Assembly: GCA_035533335.1 (NCBI GenBank)
Contig: DATLUC010000010.1
Span: forward strand, 1-21,722
From: DATKSS01 sp035533335
Lineage (GTDB): Bacteria; Chloroflexota; Dormibacteria; Dormibacterales; Dormibacteraceae
Direction of reading: 5' to 3'
Length of the DNA stretch: 21,722 nucleotides
The position numbers and the translations under genes are program-made. The notes below the pieces were generated by a model. It was not told where the DNA came from and made no database searches. It saw nothing but the letters and a program-made list of their open reading frames with translations. This document shows, piece after piece, positions 1 through 7,828 of the stretch (positions are counted from its first letter, which is position 1; each line of letters opens with the position of its first letter).

Positions 1-1
1 C

Positions 2-667
2 GGCTCAGGCAGCATCACTGGTGACCAGCTGCTTGTGGCGACCGGCCGAAGACCACGAATCGACGGCCTCGGCTTGGAGAACGCAGGCATCAGGGCGAGC
101 GCGAGTGGGATCGAAGTCGACCAGCGCCTGCGCACCACCAATCCGAACGTCTATGCCGCCGGTGACGTGGCCGGATCGCTTCAGTTCACTCACTACGCGG
201 CCTGGCAGGGCTTCGTTGCCGCGCGCAACGCCCTCTTCCCCGGAAGCTCCCGCGGCACGCGCGGCGGCCTCCCATGGGCGGTGTTCACAGATCCGGTTGT
301 CGCTCAGGTTGGCCTCGACGAGAAAGAAGCTCGGGACCACTATGGCGAGGTCCAGGTGCATCGTCTGGATGTCGCGCGGGTGGACCGGGCTCAGACCGAT
401 CAGTCCGATCTCGGCTTTATCAAGCTGGTTGCACGCAAGGGTCGGCTGCTCGGTGCCTGTGTCGTCTCGGTCAACGCAGGAGACATGGTGAACGAGCTCT
501 CAATGGCCCTCGACGCACGACTCGGGCTACGTGAGTTGGCCGACACCATCCACGTCTATCCGACGTTCGGGATCGGCATCCAACAGATCGCCTCCGAGGC
601 CAGCCTTGGGCTTTGGACCACAGGCTGGCGACGCCGCCTTGCGAGCGTGCTGCGGACTAGAAAGTGA
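2..667 (+). CDS. Pyridine nucleotide-disulfide oxidoreductase (mercuric reductase/Lpd-like), 3' part
   Basis: This is the C-terminal 221 residues of a FAD-dependent class I flavoprotein disulfide reductase. The frame is open to the left edge, so the start and the N-terminal redox Cys pair are outside the window. Visible are the ATGRRP motif after the NAD domain, the FAD-binding VYAAGDVAG motif followed by FTHYAAWQG, and a dimerisation domain beginning near WAVFTDPVVAQVGL. It ends with IHVYPT, where the family's catalytic-base His-x-x-Pro normally sits. Relatives include MerA, dihydrolipoamide dehydrogenase and uncharacterised MerA-like reductases. No mer genes lie nearby, so mercury reduction is not supported. 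A GTG at 35 is internal to a conserved motif and is not a start. The family is clear; the substrate is not. Confidence 0.85.
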   Translation, partial: GSGSITGDQLLVATGRRPRIDGLGLENAGIRASASGIEVDQRLRTTNPNVYAAGDVAGSLQFTHYAAWQGFVAARNALFPGSSRGTRGGLPWAVFTDPVVAQVGLDEKEARDHYGEVQVHRLDVARVDRAQTDQSDLGFIKLVARKGRLLGACVVSVNAGDMVNELSMALDARLGLRELADTIHVYPTFGIGIQQIASEASLGLWTTGWRRRLASVLRTRK

Positions 668-1027
668 TGACCTCGTATACAGGCGCCTAGATTGCTGCGG
701 ATAAGGGACGTCCGTAAGGATCCATTCCGAATCGCGGTTCCTTCCGAAAACAGCGAGCCCGGCTTCGAACCGGGTGCCTCACGGTCCTGCCCTGTGCGTC
801 CGCCAGCTTGGGACGCTAGGTGGCCACCGCTCGGTGTCCAGCGATCTCACCCTGGCCTACGACAACACCGTTTACACCGCCTCGGTTTGGTTGCTCCGTA
901 GGAAATTGTGATCCAGCTGTGTGCCGCTGACTCCACAGAGACTCGGAAATCGCCGATTTCGAATACAAAAATGGTCGGCCACTCTGGACGTTATTAGAAC
1001 TTTGCTCGCTGGGTGTTCCGATTCATC
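668..1027. other. Gene-free stretch
   Basis: No convincing gene is seen here. The G+C content drops locally around 905-1010 (A/T-rich runs such as gaatacaaaaatgg). A small stem-loop at 758-774 (cccgg, 7-nt loop, ccggg) resembles a tRNA T-arm read on the minus strand, but no acceptor, D or anticodon arm accompanies it. No promoter, terminator or repeat is evident. Confidence 0.4.
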
Positions 1028-1177
1028 TCAACCGGCAACGACCGCCTTTCGCAGCGTAGCCTCGGTTCGGCCTCCGTCGGCCGGCGTGTAGAGATAGAGG
1101 CGCAGCGAGGGCTGCTCGGCGACGTGCAGGATCGTGAACTCGAGTTGTCGGGACTCCACGCCAAGGTTCGGGGGTAC
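1028..1177 (-). pseudogene. C-terminal remnant of a decayed gene, family uncertain
   Basis: A 49-codon open stretch on the minus strand ends in TGA at 1028-1030 and is bounded upstream by a stop at 1178-1180. It has a protein-like segment (LEFTILHVAEQPSLRLYLYT followed by PADGG) with a beta-strand, turn, beta-strand pattern. This vaguely recalls the end of MmyB-like ligand-binding domains of HTH regulators, a weak resemblance. There is no start codon in frame. Upstream, another frame (through PRKYPRTLAW at about 1165-1185) looks like a continuation, which suggests a frameshifted relic. It could also be chance. Confidence 0.25.
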
Positions 1178-1295
1178 TTACGCGGGTCAGGATCATCAGC
1201 CAGGCGTGGCGGGAAGTCCGACGGCATCGCCTGAGCGAGCGGCCGTTGATGGTAGTCGCCGGTGGCGCTCGCCCACCGAACCGCACACTTACAAC

Positions 1296-1505
1296 GTGGA
1301 GCCAAAGCAACTGGAGGCGACCCTACGCGCCGCCCGGGCAGCCCTGCGCGCGGCCGACCGCGCAACCGAGAGTGCCGCCGCGGTGGGAAACAGCCAGGCG
1401 GAAGCTCTGAGCCGTGACGTCCAGCGGGCGGCCGAGCGGTTGGTGCGGCACCTTTCGGTGCTCGAGGCCCGGCATCGTCAACGGTCGCGTCGCGGCCTCC
1501 GCTGA
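1296..1505 (+). CDS. Small helical hypothetical protein
   Basis: From a GTG at 1296 this frame gives 69 residues rich in Ala, Arg, Glu and Leu, in a pattern suiting one or two long amphipathic helices (for example LEATLRAARAALRAADRATE, later ERLVRHLSVLEARH). Third codon positions are mostly G or C, like the real genes in the window. Against it, no ribosome-binding site precedes the GTG, the frame is open further upstream without another good start, and the neighbourhood looks degenerate. I recognise no family. It may be a genuine small gene, the tail of a broken one, or chance in GC-rich DNA. Confidence 0.3.
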   Translation: MEPKQLEATLRAARAALRAADRATESAAAVGNSQAEALSRDVQRAAERLVRHLSVLEARHRQRSRRGLR

Positions 1506-1796
1506 GCTAGTGGACCTGGCCCCAGATCATAGTCAGCGGTCGGGTGGACTGCGGCGCCTGCCAATGGAACATGCACCTGCACTGTCTGAATCACACCGCC
1601 AATATCTCGCCGCAGCTCGAACCTGCAGGCCTGGGCCGGTTGGGCTACACCCAATCTCACTACGTGAGTCGCAGTGAACCTTGAAGATGCGGGCGCCGCC
1701 GGCTTGCGGGCGGCTTACTAAGATTCCGGTGCCGGGGTGATTCTGGTCATCGTTGATAATCACGGTGGCATCGAGCATGCGGTCGACACTTGGCAC
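1478..1796 (-). pseudogene. Decayed trypsin-like peptidase domain
   Basis: Two overlapping minus-strand frames together resemble the start of a trypsin-like serine peptidase domain. The first, from ATG at 1796, contains MLDATVIINDDQ followed by GTGILVS, the usual opening strand and GTGFLV turn of such domains. It loses similarity after ARIF, where a VTN-His catalytic-histidine motif would be expected. A second frame (about 1660-1500) carries VHVPLAGAAVHPTADYDLG, similar to the HPDxDxDLAV segment that provides the catalytic Asp. No Gly-Asp-Ser-Gly motif follows. I infer a frameshifted, truncated relic; the match is from memory of motifs and is moderate at best. Confidence 0.35.
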
Positions 1797-2042
1797 AAGG
1801 CGAGTCTAGTGAGCCACCCATCACAAGCGCCCGACCTAAATTTAGTACGCCAAACCTTCTGTCTCCCACCGCCACCGGCAACATCGCTGGACGCGGGACT
1901 TGGTTCGAGCGTATCGACCTCTTCCTTACCAAGGAAGTGCTGGACAACCATTTCCCAATCGATGCTCCGCTGAGATCAAAGTCAGCGGCTATTGCCAATA
2001 ATCGCTGCCTAGCAGCGCTTCCTAGGAATCGCCTCGCCGACT

Positions 2043-2219
2043 ATGGAAAAACTCCTGGAGCATTCCGAGCTAACAGACTTGGAAGGTGGCCTGCCTGCGC
2101 CAAGGAGGCCAACATGGGCGCCGCGAGACGAGCGGTTGGAGTCCTTCCCGGTGGGCCTGGGATTCTATAACGCGAACCGAGCACTGACTGTGACCGGCAA
2201 GCCCATCCCGCTGGCATGA
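2043..2219 (+). CDS. Possible 58-residue hypothetical protein
   Basis: An ATG at 2043 opens a 58-codon frame ending in TGA at 2217-2219, just before the convergent HAD gene. The product begins MEKLLEHSELTDLEGG, has a Pro/Arg-rich middle and ends GFYNANRALTVTGKPIPLA. Its composition looks protein-like, with about two thirds G/C at third positions, somewhat below the operon genes. There is no Cys and no membrane segment. An AGGA lies about 15 nt upstream, too far for a good ribosome-binding site. I do not recognise the family. It may be a small gene, a remnant of a larger one, or chance. Confidence 0.3.
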   Translation: MEKLLEHSELTDLEGGLPAPRRPTWAPRDERLESFPVGLGFYNANRALTVTGKPIPLA

Positions 2220-2255
2220 CGTGGCCACGCACGACTGAGATTATTGGGGGGTCGT

Positions 2256-2903
2256 TCAGCCGATAATGCGGATCTGCGCTACAGCCTCCGCCACCGAGTC
2301 AACAATCAGCGTTGGACGGAAGGCCGTTAGAGGCCATGGACGGCCACGGCGAAGCCAAGCGCTTCGGATGCCAGCTGCTTGGGCGCCTCCGATGTCAGCC
2401 TCTGCGGAGTCCCCAATCATCCACGCGTACCTGAGATCGACGCCGCACCTGTGAGCGGCGAGTTGGAAAATGGCCGGCTCAGGCTTCCGCACGCCGTCGA
2501 CCTCAGAGATGCACCAAGCGTCGACGCATTGAACGACCCCGGTCGCTTCCATTTTTGCGAGTTGGGCGGGCGACCCGTTAGTGACCACTGCAACCTTCCA
2601 GCCCTGCCCGCGAAGCGACGTCAGCGCGTCGGCGATCTCGGAACTCAAAGGCTGGAAGTACCCAGCAATGCTCGAGTCGAAGTCCTCGACCAGCATGCCG
2701 ACATCGACCGGAGAGCGGAGATGCCGGTTGACGATCGCGAAGAATTCTCGGCGCCCTCGAAAGCCGTGGCGATCTTCTTGCGTAAAGCGGCGAATGACGT
2801 TTTTGTCGAATCCATGTTGCTTGGCGAATTCTGCCAACCAACTCGCGAAGGCACGGTCACGGTCAATGAGAGTGTCGTCGAGGTCGCAAATCAGAAGGCG
2901 CAC
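2256..2903 (-). CDS. HAD-superfamily hydrolase
   Basis: This 215-residue protein of the haloacid dehalogenase superfamily is probably a soluble cytoplasmic phosphatase for a small phosphorylated metabolite. All four motifs are present: DLDDT near residue 7 (nucleophile Asp and acid/base Asp), VVTNGS (motif II), the lysine in RKPEP (motif III) and GDSAEADIGGA (motif IV acidic pair). A helical cap lies between motifs I and II, as in subfamily I phosphoglycolate-phosphatase-like proteins. I chose the GTG at 2903, which places the first strand VRLLICDLDD at the N terminus. The frame continues upstream for 82 codons, but that extension is low-complexity and shows no family feature. No Shine-Dalgarno sequence is seen. 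It faces away from the sugar operon and its substrate is unknown. Confidence 0.85.
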   Translation of the reverse strand: MRLLICDLDDTLIDRDRAFASWLAEFAKQHGFDKNVIRRFTQEDRHGFRGRREFFAIVNRHLRSPVDVGMLVEDFDSSIAGYFQPLSSEIADALTSLRGQGWKVAVVTNGSPAQLAKMEATGVVQCVDAWCISEVDGVRKPEPAIFQLAAHRCGVDLRYAWMIGDSAEADIGGAQAAGIRSAWLRRGRPWPLTAFRPTLIVDSVAEAVAQIRIIG

Positions 2904-3322
2904 GATGGCTATGTTGGCAGCATTAGCAGCCGACGCCTGCGCACGCCCAAAGGGTTCGCAGCTGGGGGGTCGCCCGAGGGGTCGCGATGGAGGGGCACTG
3001 TCAATTCGGAAAACACTGTCTAAACGTCTCTGTGACTGAAAAGCGTCAGGCGGTCGTGACTGGGCCCATTCGCGGCGGCGGCGAGAGTCCCGAGTCTGGC
3101 GGGACCTCCCTGCAGGCCGCTTCTCCCGGACGCTCTCGAGCTGTTGCACGACCAGTCTGACAATGCTCCCGTTGGCGGTTCAGGCGACCCGCTCGCAACG
3201 TAGGATGTGGACGTCAACGCCGGATAGGCGCGGACCAGTTCACTTGTGGCGTCGCCTGGCAGCCAGCGGGCGCGGCGCGGTGGCGATCCCGTCCGCGACC
3301 GCCTTCATCTGGCGTCCCCTAA
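2904..3322. other. Intergenic region upstream of the GntR operon
   Basis: I find no supported gene here. Open frames on both strands are compositional. The region separates the minus-strand HAD gene from the plus-strand GntR operon, and a minus-strand promoter in the adjacent conserved element could read through it toward the HAD gene. No repeat or clear terminator is seen. Confidence 0.4.
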
Positions 3323-3393
3323 CTTGTATGGAAATCATTACAGGATGCTATTATGCGAAGAGGACACCTTGGATTGTCAAACTTGGATCCCGT
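3323..3393 (+). promoter_or_regulatory. Conserved bidirectional promoter/operator element, copy A (gntR promoter)
   Basis: On the plus strand, TTGTAT (3324-3329) and TATTAT (3349-3354, with extended -10 TGC) are 19 bp apart, placing transcription start near 3361. On the minus strand, TTGACA (complement of 3375-3380) and CATAAT (complement of 3350-3355) are also 19 bp apart. TGTA-N10-TACA (3325-3342) forms an 18-bp dyad between the -35 and -10, a plausible operator for the GntR/UTRA protein encoded just downstream. The whole 71 bp recurs inverted at 15665-15735 with 63 identities and no gaps; 3323-3355 is identical. The direct observation is the repeat; promoter and operator roles are inferred. 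Confidence 0.7.
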
Positions 3394-3430
3394 TAGCGAT
3401 GACCTACCGTCACCCGAACCGGTGGCTGCG

Positions 3431-4228
3431 ATGCCAAAGATCGACCACGGCTCGCCCCTCCCCCTCTACTACCAACTGAAGCAGCACATCTCGGGGCAGA
3501 TCGCCACGGGTGAGCTGCTGCCGGGCCAACAGCTGCTAGGCGAGCATGAGTTGTGCAAGCTATATGGTGTCAGCAGGACCGTGGTTCGTCAGACTTTGAA
3601 CGAGCTCGGCTACGAGGGCCTCATCGACAAGCAGCGGGGGAAAGGCACCTTCGTCGCCAAGACGAAGGTAGTTGAAGGCCTGATCAGCGGACTCACCGGT
3701 CTCGCCGACGACGTCGCGCAACGTGGCCAGAGCCTCGAGAGCAGGGTGCTGACGCTCCGAGAGGCACCTGCGACCGCATCCGTGGCGGCCATGCTCCATC
3801 TCGAGCCGGGCGAACCGATCGTCGAATTGGAGCGCCAACGCTTGATCGACGGCCAGCCGTGGGTCCTCGTGGTCACCTACTTGCCGGCCGCACTCGTCCC
3901 GGGACTCGCCGAGCGCGACCTCAGCGGCACCAAGTCGCTCTACTCGATCATCCGCCACGAGTACAAGCTGCCGATCATCTCCAGCACCCGCCGCGTCGAG
4001 GCAGCAATCGCCGACGACCGCGAGGCCCCCTTGCTCGGGATCCGGCGAGGCGATCCCGTGATCGTTCTCCGCAGCATCAGTTTCACCGCTGGCATGCGAC
4101 CGCTGGAGTACTTCGTGGCCCATCACCGCGGCGACCAGAGCGCATTCGAAGTCGTGCTCACCGCAGACGCCGGCCAGCAGATCGCGCAAGCATCCAAGGT
4201 GATCCGCGTCCTGCGCACCAACGACTAG
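3431..4228 (+). CDS. GntR/HutC-family regulator with UTRA ligand domain
   Basis: This 265-residue transcription factor is probably the local, effector-responsive regulator of the cluster. Residues about 10-78 form the GntR winged helix (SPLPLYYQLKQHI, then GVSRTVVRQTLNEL as the recognition region and GKGTFVA as the wing). Residues about 95-240 form the UTRA effector domain (LEPGEPIVELERQRLIDGQP, later DRDLSG-like and YFVAHHRGD segments). In HutC-type regulators UTRA binds a small metabolite, often a sugar phosphate or amino acid derivative. The ATG at 3431 is chosen because MPKIDHGSPLPLYYQL is the usual start and a GGTGG lies 5 nt upstream. The earlier in-frame ATG at 3353 is inside the -10 box. 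It is the first gene of the operon, 2 nt before the kinase, and has a candidate operator in its own promoter, so autoregulation is likely. Confidence 0.92.
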   Translation: MPKIDHGSPLPLYYQLKQHISGQIATGELLPGQQLLGEHELCKLYGVSRTVVRQTLNELGYEGLIDKQRGKGTFVAKTKVVEGLISGLTGLADDVAQRGQSLESRVLTLREAPATASVAAMLHLEPGEPIVELERQRLIDGQPWVLVVTYLPAALVPGLAERDLSGTKSLYSIIRHEYKLPIISSTRRVEAAIADDREAPLLGIRRGDPVIVLRSISFTAGMRPLEYFVAHHRGDQSAFEVVLTADAGQQIAQASKVIRVLRTND

Positions 4229-4230
4229 CC

Positions 4231-5763
4231 GTGGAACTGCTCGTCGGCGTCGACGTCGGGTCGCAAAGCACGAAGACCGCCATTTACGACATTGACGGTC
4301 GCACCGTCGCCGAGGCGGTCGTCGACACGCCGCTGAAGTGGTCGGGATCACAGTCGGTCGAGCAAGACCCGGAGGGGTTCTACAGTGCGACGCTCCGGAC
4401 GATCCGCGAGTGCGTCTCGGGGGCAGGCATCGCGCCGGACTCGGTCCTCGCGATCGGCATTGCCGGCCAGATGGCGGGCGTCCTCGGCATCGGAGCCGAC
4501 GGTCTGCCGACGACCGAATACGATTCGTGGCTCGACGCGCGCTGCAAACAAGAAGTCGAATTCCTCGAACGCAATGCAGGCGACCTGATCATTGAGCGTA
4601 CGGGTTGCGCGGCGATGATCGACCACGCGCCGAAGATCCGCTGGTGGGCGCGGCAGCACCCGGACGTGTTCTCGCGAACGGTCAAGTTCGTAGTACCGAG
4701 CGCGTACGTCGCGGCGCGGCTTTCTGCCCTCCCTGCCGAGGAGGCGTACGTCGACCGGACGCATCTCCACTTCACAGGACTCGCCGACGCGGCCAAGTGC
4801 GCCTGGTCGGAGGAGCTCGCGGCCTTAGTCGGCGTCCCGCTCGATAAGCTCCCGCGGATCGTCGACCCGACCGAGCTTATCGGAACATTGAGCCCCGAGG
4901 CCGCGTCCGAAACCGGTCTACTCCCAGGTACGCCGGTCGCGGCCGGGCTCGGGGACACTGCTGCCGGAGCGCTCGGCGCTGGCATCGTGGAGCCGGGTCA
5001 GGTGCTCGACACGGCAGGCACCGCCTCCGTGCTGGCGGTCTGCACCGACGGCTTCCGGCCCGACACGCGGACAAGGACGCTAATCGCGATGCAGGGGGCC
5101 TTACCGGGGCAGTGGATCTCGCTCTCCTATCTTGCGGGCGGCACCCTCGTGACCTGGCTGCAAGGCCTGCTTGTCGGCCACGCCGACGACGCAGCTCTTC
5201 AGCTGCTACTAGACGAGGCGGAGCGGGTATCGCCGGGGGCCGACGGCGTTCTCTTCTGCCCCTACGTTGGTGGGCGAATCTTGCCGGCCGCTCCAGCCGC
5301 GAGAGGCGGCTGGAGCGGCCTTAACTTTCACCATGGGCGCGGCCATCTCGTTCGCGCAGCGCTCGAGTCGGTCGCCTTCGAGTACGACCGCTACCTATCC
5401 GCGGCGCTCGATCTCTTCCCCGAACTCAAACCCTGTGAGGTGCGGGTGATCGGGGGCGGCGCCAGTAGCCAGCTGTGGAACCGGATCAAGGCGTCCGTAC
5501 TAGGGCTCCCGTTCCTCCGGCTCGACCGCAAGAACTTCACTTGCTGGGGCGCTGCGATCGTCGCTGGCAAGGCGACCGGAGCGATCACGGACATGCGCGG
5601 GACGGCCCTGCGGAGCACGAGTGTCGAGCACGTCGACGGTTCCGATGACGAGGCGCACAGCCTTTACCGTGCACACCTCGTCCGGTATCGCCGATGGACG
5701 AACGCAGCTGTCGAGACACCGGACAGAACGGATCAAATCGATAGAGAGGTGATCGGGCTGTGA
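4231..5763 (+). CDS. FGGY-family carbohydrate kinase (xylulokinase-like)
   Basis: This 510-residue ATP-dependent kinase is likely to phosphorylate a ketose or polyol. The N-terminal domain starts with VGVDVGSQSTKTAIYD (phosphate-binding loop) and includes IGIAGQMAGVLG and YDSWLDARC. The C-terminal domain has the catalytic Asp at residue 242 in GLGDTAAGALGAG, the TAGTAS nucleotide loop and VIGGGASSQLWNRI, the adenosine-binding Gly motif. RKNFTCWGAA replaces the usual acidic-Gly-Ala-Leu-Gly-Ala version. The GTG at 4231 follows the gntR stop by 2 nt; the frame is open further upstream only as an out-of-frame shadow of gntR. It overlaps the next gene by 4 nt. Length and architecture fit pentulose/hexulose kinases; the substrate cannot be told. 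A perfect 15-bp inverted repeat lies inside the gene at 5286-5320. Confidence 0.9.
   Translation: MELLVGVDVGSQSTKTAIYDIDGRTVAEAVVDTPLKWSGSQSVEQDPEGFYSATLRTIRECVSGAGIAPDSVLAIGIAGQMAGVLGIGADGLPTTEYDSWLDARCKQEVEFLERNAGDLIIERTGCAAMIDHAPKIRWWARQHPDVFSRTVKFVVPSAYVAARLSALPAEEAYVDRTHLHFTGLADAAKCAWSEELAALVGVPLDKLPRIVDPTELIGTLSPEAASETGLLPGTPVAAGLGDTAAGALGAGIVEPGQVLDTAGTASVLAVCTDGFRPDTRTRTLIAMQGALPGQWISLSYLAGGTLVTWLQGLLVGHADDAALQLLLDEAERVSPGADGVLFCPYVGGRILPAAPAARGGWSGLNFHHGRGHLVRAALESVAFEYDRYLSAALDLFPELKPCEVRVIGGGASSQLWNRIKASVLGLPFLRLDRKNFTCWGAAIVAGKATGAITDMRGTALRSTSVEHVDGSDDEAHSLYRAHLVRYRRWTNAAVETPDRTDQIDREVIGL
5286..5320 (+). other. Perfect 15-bp stem-loop inside the kinase gene
   Basis: GGCCGCTCCAGCCGC (5286-5300) and its exact complement (5306-5320) enclose a GAGAG loop, and TTAACTTT follows directly. 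The shape is that of an intrinsic terminator with a weak T tract, about two thirds through the kinase gene. It encodes PAAPAARGGWSGL, a variable loop in FGGY kinases. Whether it affects expression is unknown. Confidence 0.6.
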
Positions 5764-6788
5764 CCCAACTCCGCATCGCACTGATCGGCGCTGGCCGTGC
5801 GGGGCGGCTGCATGCCCGGAACGTCGCATCCAGCATATCCGACGCAAGACTGACAGCGGTCGTCGACACTGAGGCGACCGCGGCTGCGGCGCTAGCCCAC
5901 GAGCTCGGCGCCCCGGCGCACGGGAGTCTCGAGGATGTGCTCGACGAGTGCGACGCGGTCGTGATCACGACACCGACGTTTACCCACGCCGACTACGCGG
6001 TGCAGGCCGCAAAGGCCGGCAAGCACGTCTTCTGCGAGAAGCCTCTCGCTCTGAACCTGCACGACTGCGACCGCATGATCGAGGCCGCTCGGTCCGCCGG
6101 CGTCGTCCTACAGGTCGGCTTCGTCCGTCGCTTCCAGCCCGAGTTTGTCGAGGCACGGCGCCGGATCGAGGCCGGTGGAATCGGAGAGCCGATGGTGGTG
6201 AAGTCGCTCACCCGCGGCCCGGGACTGCCGCCGCCATGGGCCTGGGACATCGAACTCTCGAACGGGATGCTGGCGGAGGTCAACAGCCACGACTTCGATT
6301 GCGTCCGGTGGCTTGTCGGGTCGGACATCCACCGCGTGTACGCCGAGACATCGAACGTCAAAGGTGCCGCTCGTGGCGTCCAGGTCGACGGTTTCTACGA
6401 CAACGCTGTTGTCGCGCTTCGCTTCAAAAGCGGCGCGATCGGGACGATCGACGGCACCTGCCCCGCGGACTACGGCTACGACGCCCGCGTCGAGATTCTG
6501 GGCAGCGAGGGCTTGCTCGTGATCGGCGACCTGCGGAGTCAGACGCTCATCGAGGTCCGTGATCGCGACCACGGCGCTGTAACGCCCGTCTTCCGCAGCT
6601 GGCCAGAGCGCTTCGAGTCCGCATATCGGGCCGAAATCCGGGCATTCGTGGCGGCGGCACTCGGCGGCAAGAAGCCGGTCGTCGGTGGCGAGGACGGCCG
6701 CGCGGTGGTTCATGCCGTGATCGCCGCGAACCGATCGTGGCGGGAGGAGCGCCCTGTCCTGCTCTCGGAGGTTCAAGGAATCGACTAA
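5760..6788 (+). CDS. Gfo/Idh/MocA-family NAD(P)-dependent dehydrogenase
   Basis: This 342-residue oxidoreductase acts on sugars, inositols or their acids in the cytoplasm. The N-terminal Rossmann domain has IALIGAGRAGRLHARN (residues 6-21), and EKP at 93-95 contributes the conserved catalytic Lys. The C-terminal sheet domain carries AEVNSHDFD (172-180). His177 matches the catalytic His of inositol dehydrogenase IolG, while the Asp usually four residues earlier is Glu173, so the relay differs slightly. The GTG at 5760 overlaps the kinase stop (GTGA). The TAA stop overlaps the next ATG by one base. Related enzymes include myo-inositol 2-dehydrogenase and glucose-fructose oxidoreductase; specificity is not deducible. 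Confidence 0.92.
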   Translation: MTQLRIALIGAGRAGRLHARNVASSISDARLTAVVDTEATAAAALAHELGAPAHGSLEDVLDECDAVVITTPTFTHADYAVQAAKAGKHVFCEKPLALNLHDCDRMIEAARSAGVVLQVGFVRRFQPEFVEARRRIEAGGIGEPMVVKSLTRGPGLPPPWAWDIELSNGMLAEVNSHDFDCVRWLVGSDIHRVYAETSNVKGAARGVQVDGFYDNAVVALRFKSGAIGTIDGTCPADYGYDARVEILGSEGLLVIGDLRSQTLIEVRDRDHGAVTPVFRSWPERFESAYRAEIRAFVAAALGGKKPVVGGEDGRAVVHAVIAANRSWREERPVLLSEVQGID

Positions 6789-7828
6789 TGCAGGCACTCG
6801 TATTCCGTGGTCCGACTGAGTTCCGGGTCGAAGAGCGGGAGATACCGCAGCCCGGTCCGGGCGAGGCCCTCGTCCATGTGGAGGCCTGCGGCATCTGCGG
6901 CACCGACCTCCGGATCGCCGCGGGAGTGCACCGCGCCTACCTTCCCGGAACGATTCGCGTCCCTGGCCACGAATTCGCGGGAACGCTGGTGTCGGTTGGC
7001 GACGACGTTGGTCTATCGACCGGCAGGCGCGTCTTCATCGCACCGAACATCGGCTGCGGAACCTGCGCTGCCTGCCGCCGCGGGCGAGTCAACCTCTGCG
7101 TACGGCCGCAGGCGCTGGGAATCACCCGCGACGGTGGCTTCGCCGAATACGTCCTGCTCGGTGCCGACCTCATCCAGCAGGGAAACGTCCTCCCGCTGCC
7201 GGATGATCTGGACGCCGCCTCGGCTGCGCTCGCCGAGCCGCTCGCGTGCGTCCTGCGGGGCTCGAAAGCAGCCCGGATCACTGCGGACGATCTCGTCGTG
7301 ATCTTCGGGGCCGGCCCGATCGGCCTCCTCCACGTCGCCATCGCCGCACTCGGGTCGCCCCGCGCGATCGTGGTCGTCGAGCCTAACGAGAGGAGGCGCG
7401 AACGGTCGTCGTCGTGGGGTGCGACCCATCTTGTCGATCCGACGACCATCGATCCCCGCGTGGTGGTCGACAAACTCTCGGACGGTGTCGGCGCCGATGC
7501 AGTGATCGTGGCGGCGCCCGTTGCGGCCGCGCAGAGACAGGCACTGGAGCTCGCGGGTCCGGGCGGGAGGGTCAATTTCTTCGGCGGTCTGCCCAGCAAT
7601 GGCTCCCGCGTCGAGCTCGACACGAACCTCATCCACTACAAGGAGCTGATCGTGACCGGAACGAGTGCGAACACGAACGACGACTGCCGGGAGGCGCTCA
7701 ACCTCGCTCGGGGGGGCAAGATCGACCTCGGCGCGCTTGTCACCGCGCGCTTTGCGCTGCCCGATGCGAAAGCCGCTTTCGCGGCGGCGAGTTCCGGCGA
7801 GGCACTGAAGGTAGTGATCGAGCCGTGA
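6788..7828 (+). CDS. Zinc-dependent medium-chain alcohol/polyol dehydrogenase
   Basis: This 346-residue MDR-superfamily enzyme would oxidise a secondary alcohol of a sugar or polyol with NAD(P). The catalytic zinc ligands are Cys37 (in CGICGTD) and the His61-Glu62 pair (PGHEFAG). The structural zinc site is complete, with Cys90, Cys93, Cys96 and Cys104 in the canonical spacing. The Rossmann motif is VVIFGAGPIGLLHVAIAALG. It starts at the ATG overlapping the upstream TAA and ends in GTGA shared with the next start. One oddity is the helix after the second Rossmann strand, which reads RRRERSSSWGATH where relatives have a hydrophobic segment; that may be divergence or a local read error. Sorbitol, threonine and inositol-derivative dehydrogenases are all in this family, so the substrate is open. 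Confidence 0.92.
   Translation: MQALVFRGPTEFRVEEREIPQPGPGEALVHVEACGICGTDLRIAAGVHRAYLPGTIRVPGHEFAGTLVSVGDDVGLSTGRRVFIAPNIGCGTCAACRRGRVNLCVRPQALGITRDGGFAEYVLLGADLIQQGNVLPLPDDLDAASAALAEPLACVLRGSKAARITADDLVVIFGAGPIGLLHVAIAALGSPRAIVVVEPNERRRERSSSWGATHLVDPTTIDPRVVVDKLSDGVGADAVIVAAPVAAAQRQALELAGPGGRVNFFGGLPSNGSRVELDTNLIHYKELIVTGTSANTNDDCREALNLARGGKIDLGALVTARFALPDAKAAFAAASSGEALKVVIEP

Noticed and set aside
758..774. tRNA gene suggested by a T-arm-like stem-loop (minus strand TTCGAAG loop)
   Set aside because: The flanking acceptor halves do not pair, and no D arm or anticodon arm of normal geometry fits.
3328..3396. Conserved leader peptide (MEIITGCYY...) shared by the two copies of the promoter element
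   Set aside because: Nearly all base differences between the copies change the amino acid, and the frame covers the -35 and -10 boxes, so the conservation is of DNA, not peptide.
3353..3430. Earlier ATG as the start of the GntR gene
   Set aside because: This ATG lies inside the -10 box and would precede the expected transcription start.
3859..4230. N-terminal extension of the FGGY kinase making a fusion of over 630 residues
   Set aside because: It is an out-of-frame reading of the GntR gene. The FGGY fold begins at the GTG at 4231, right after the gntR stop.
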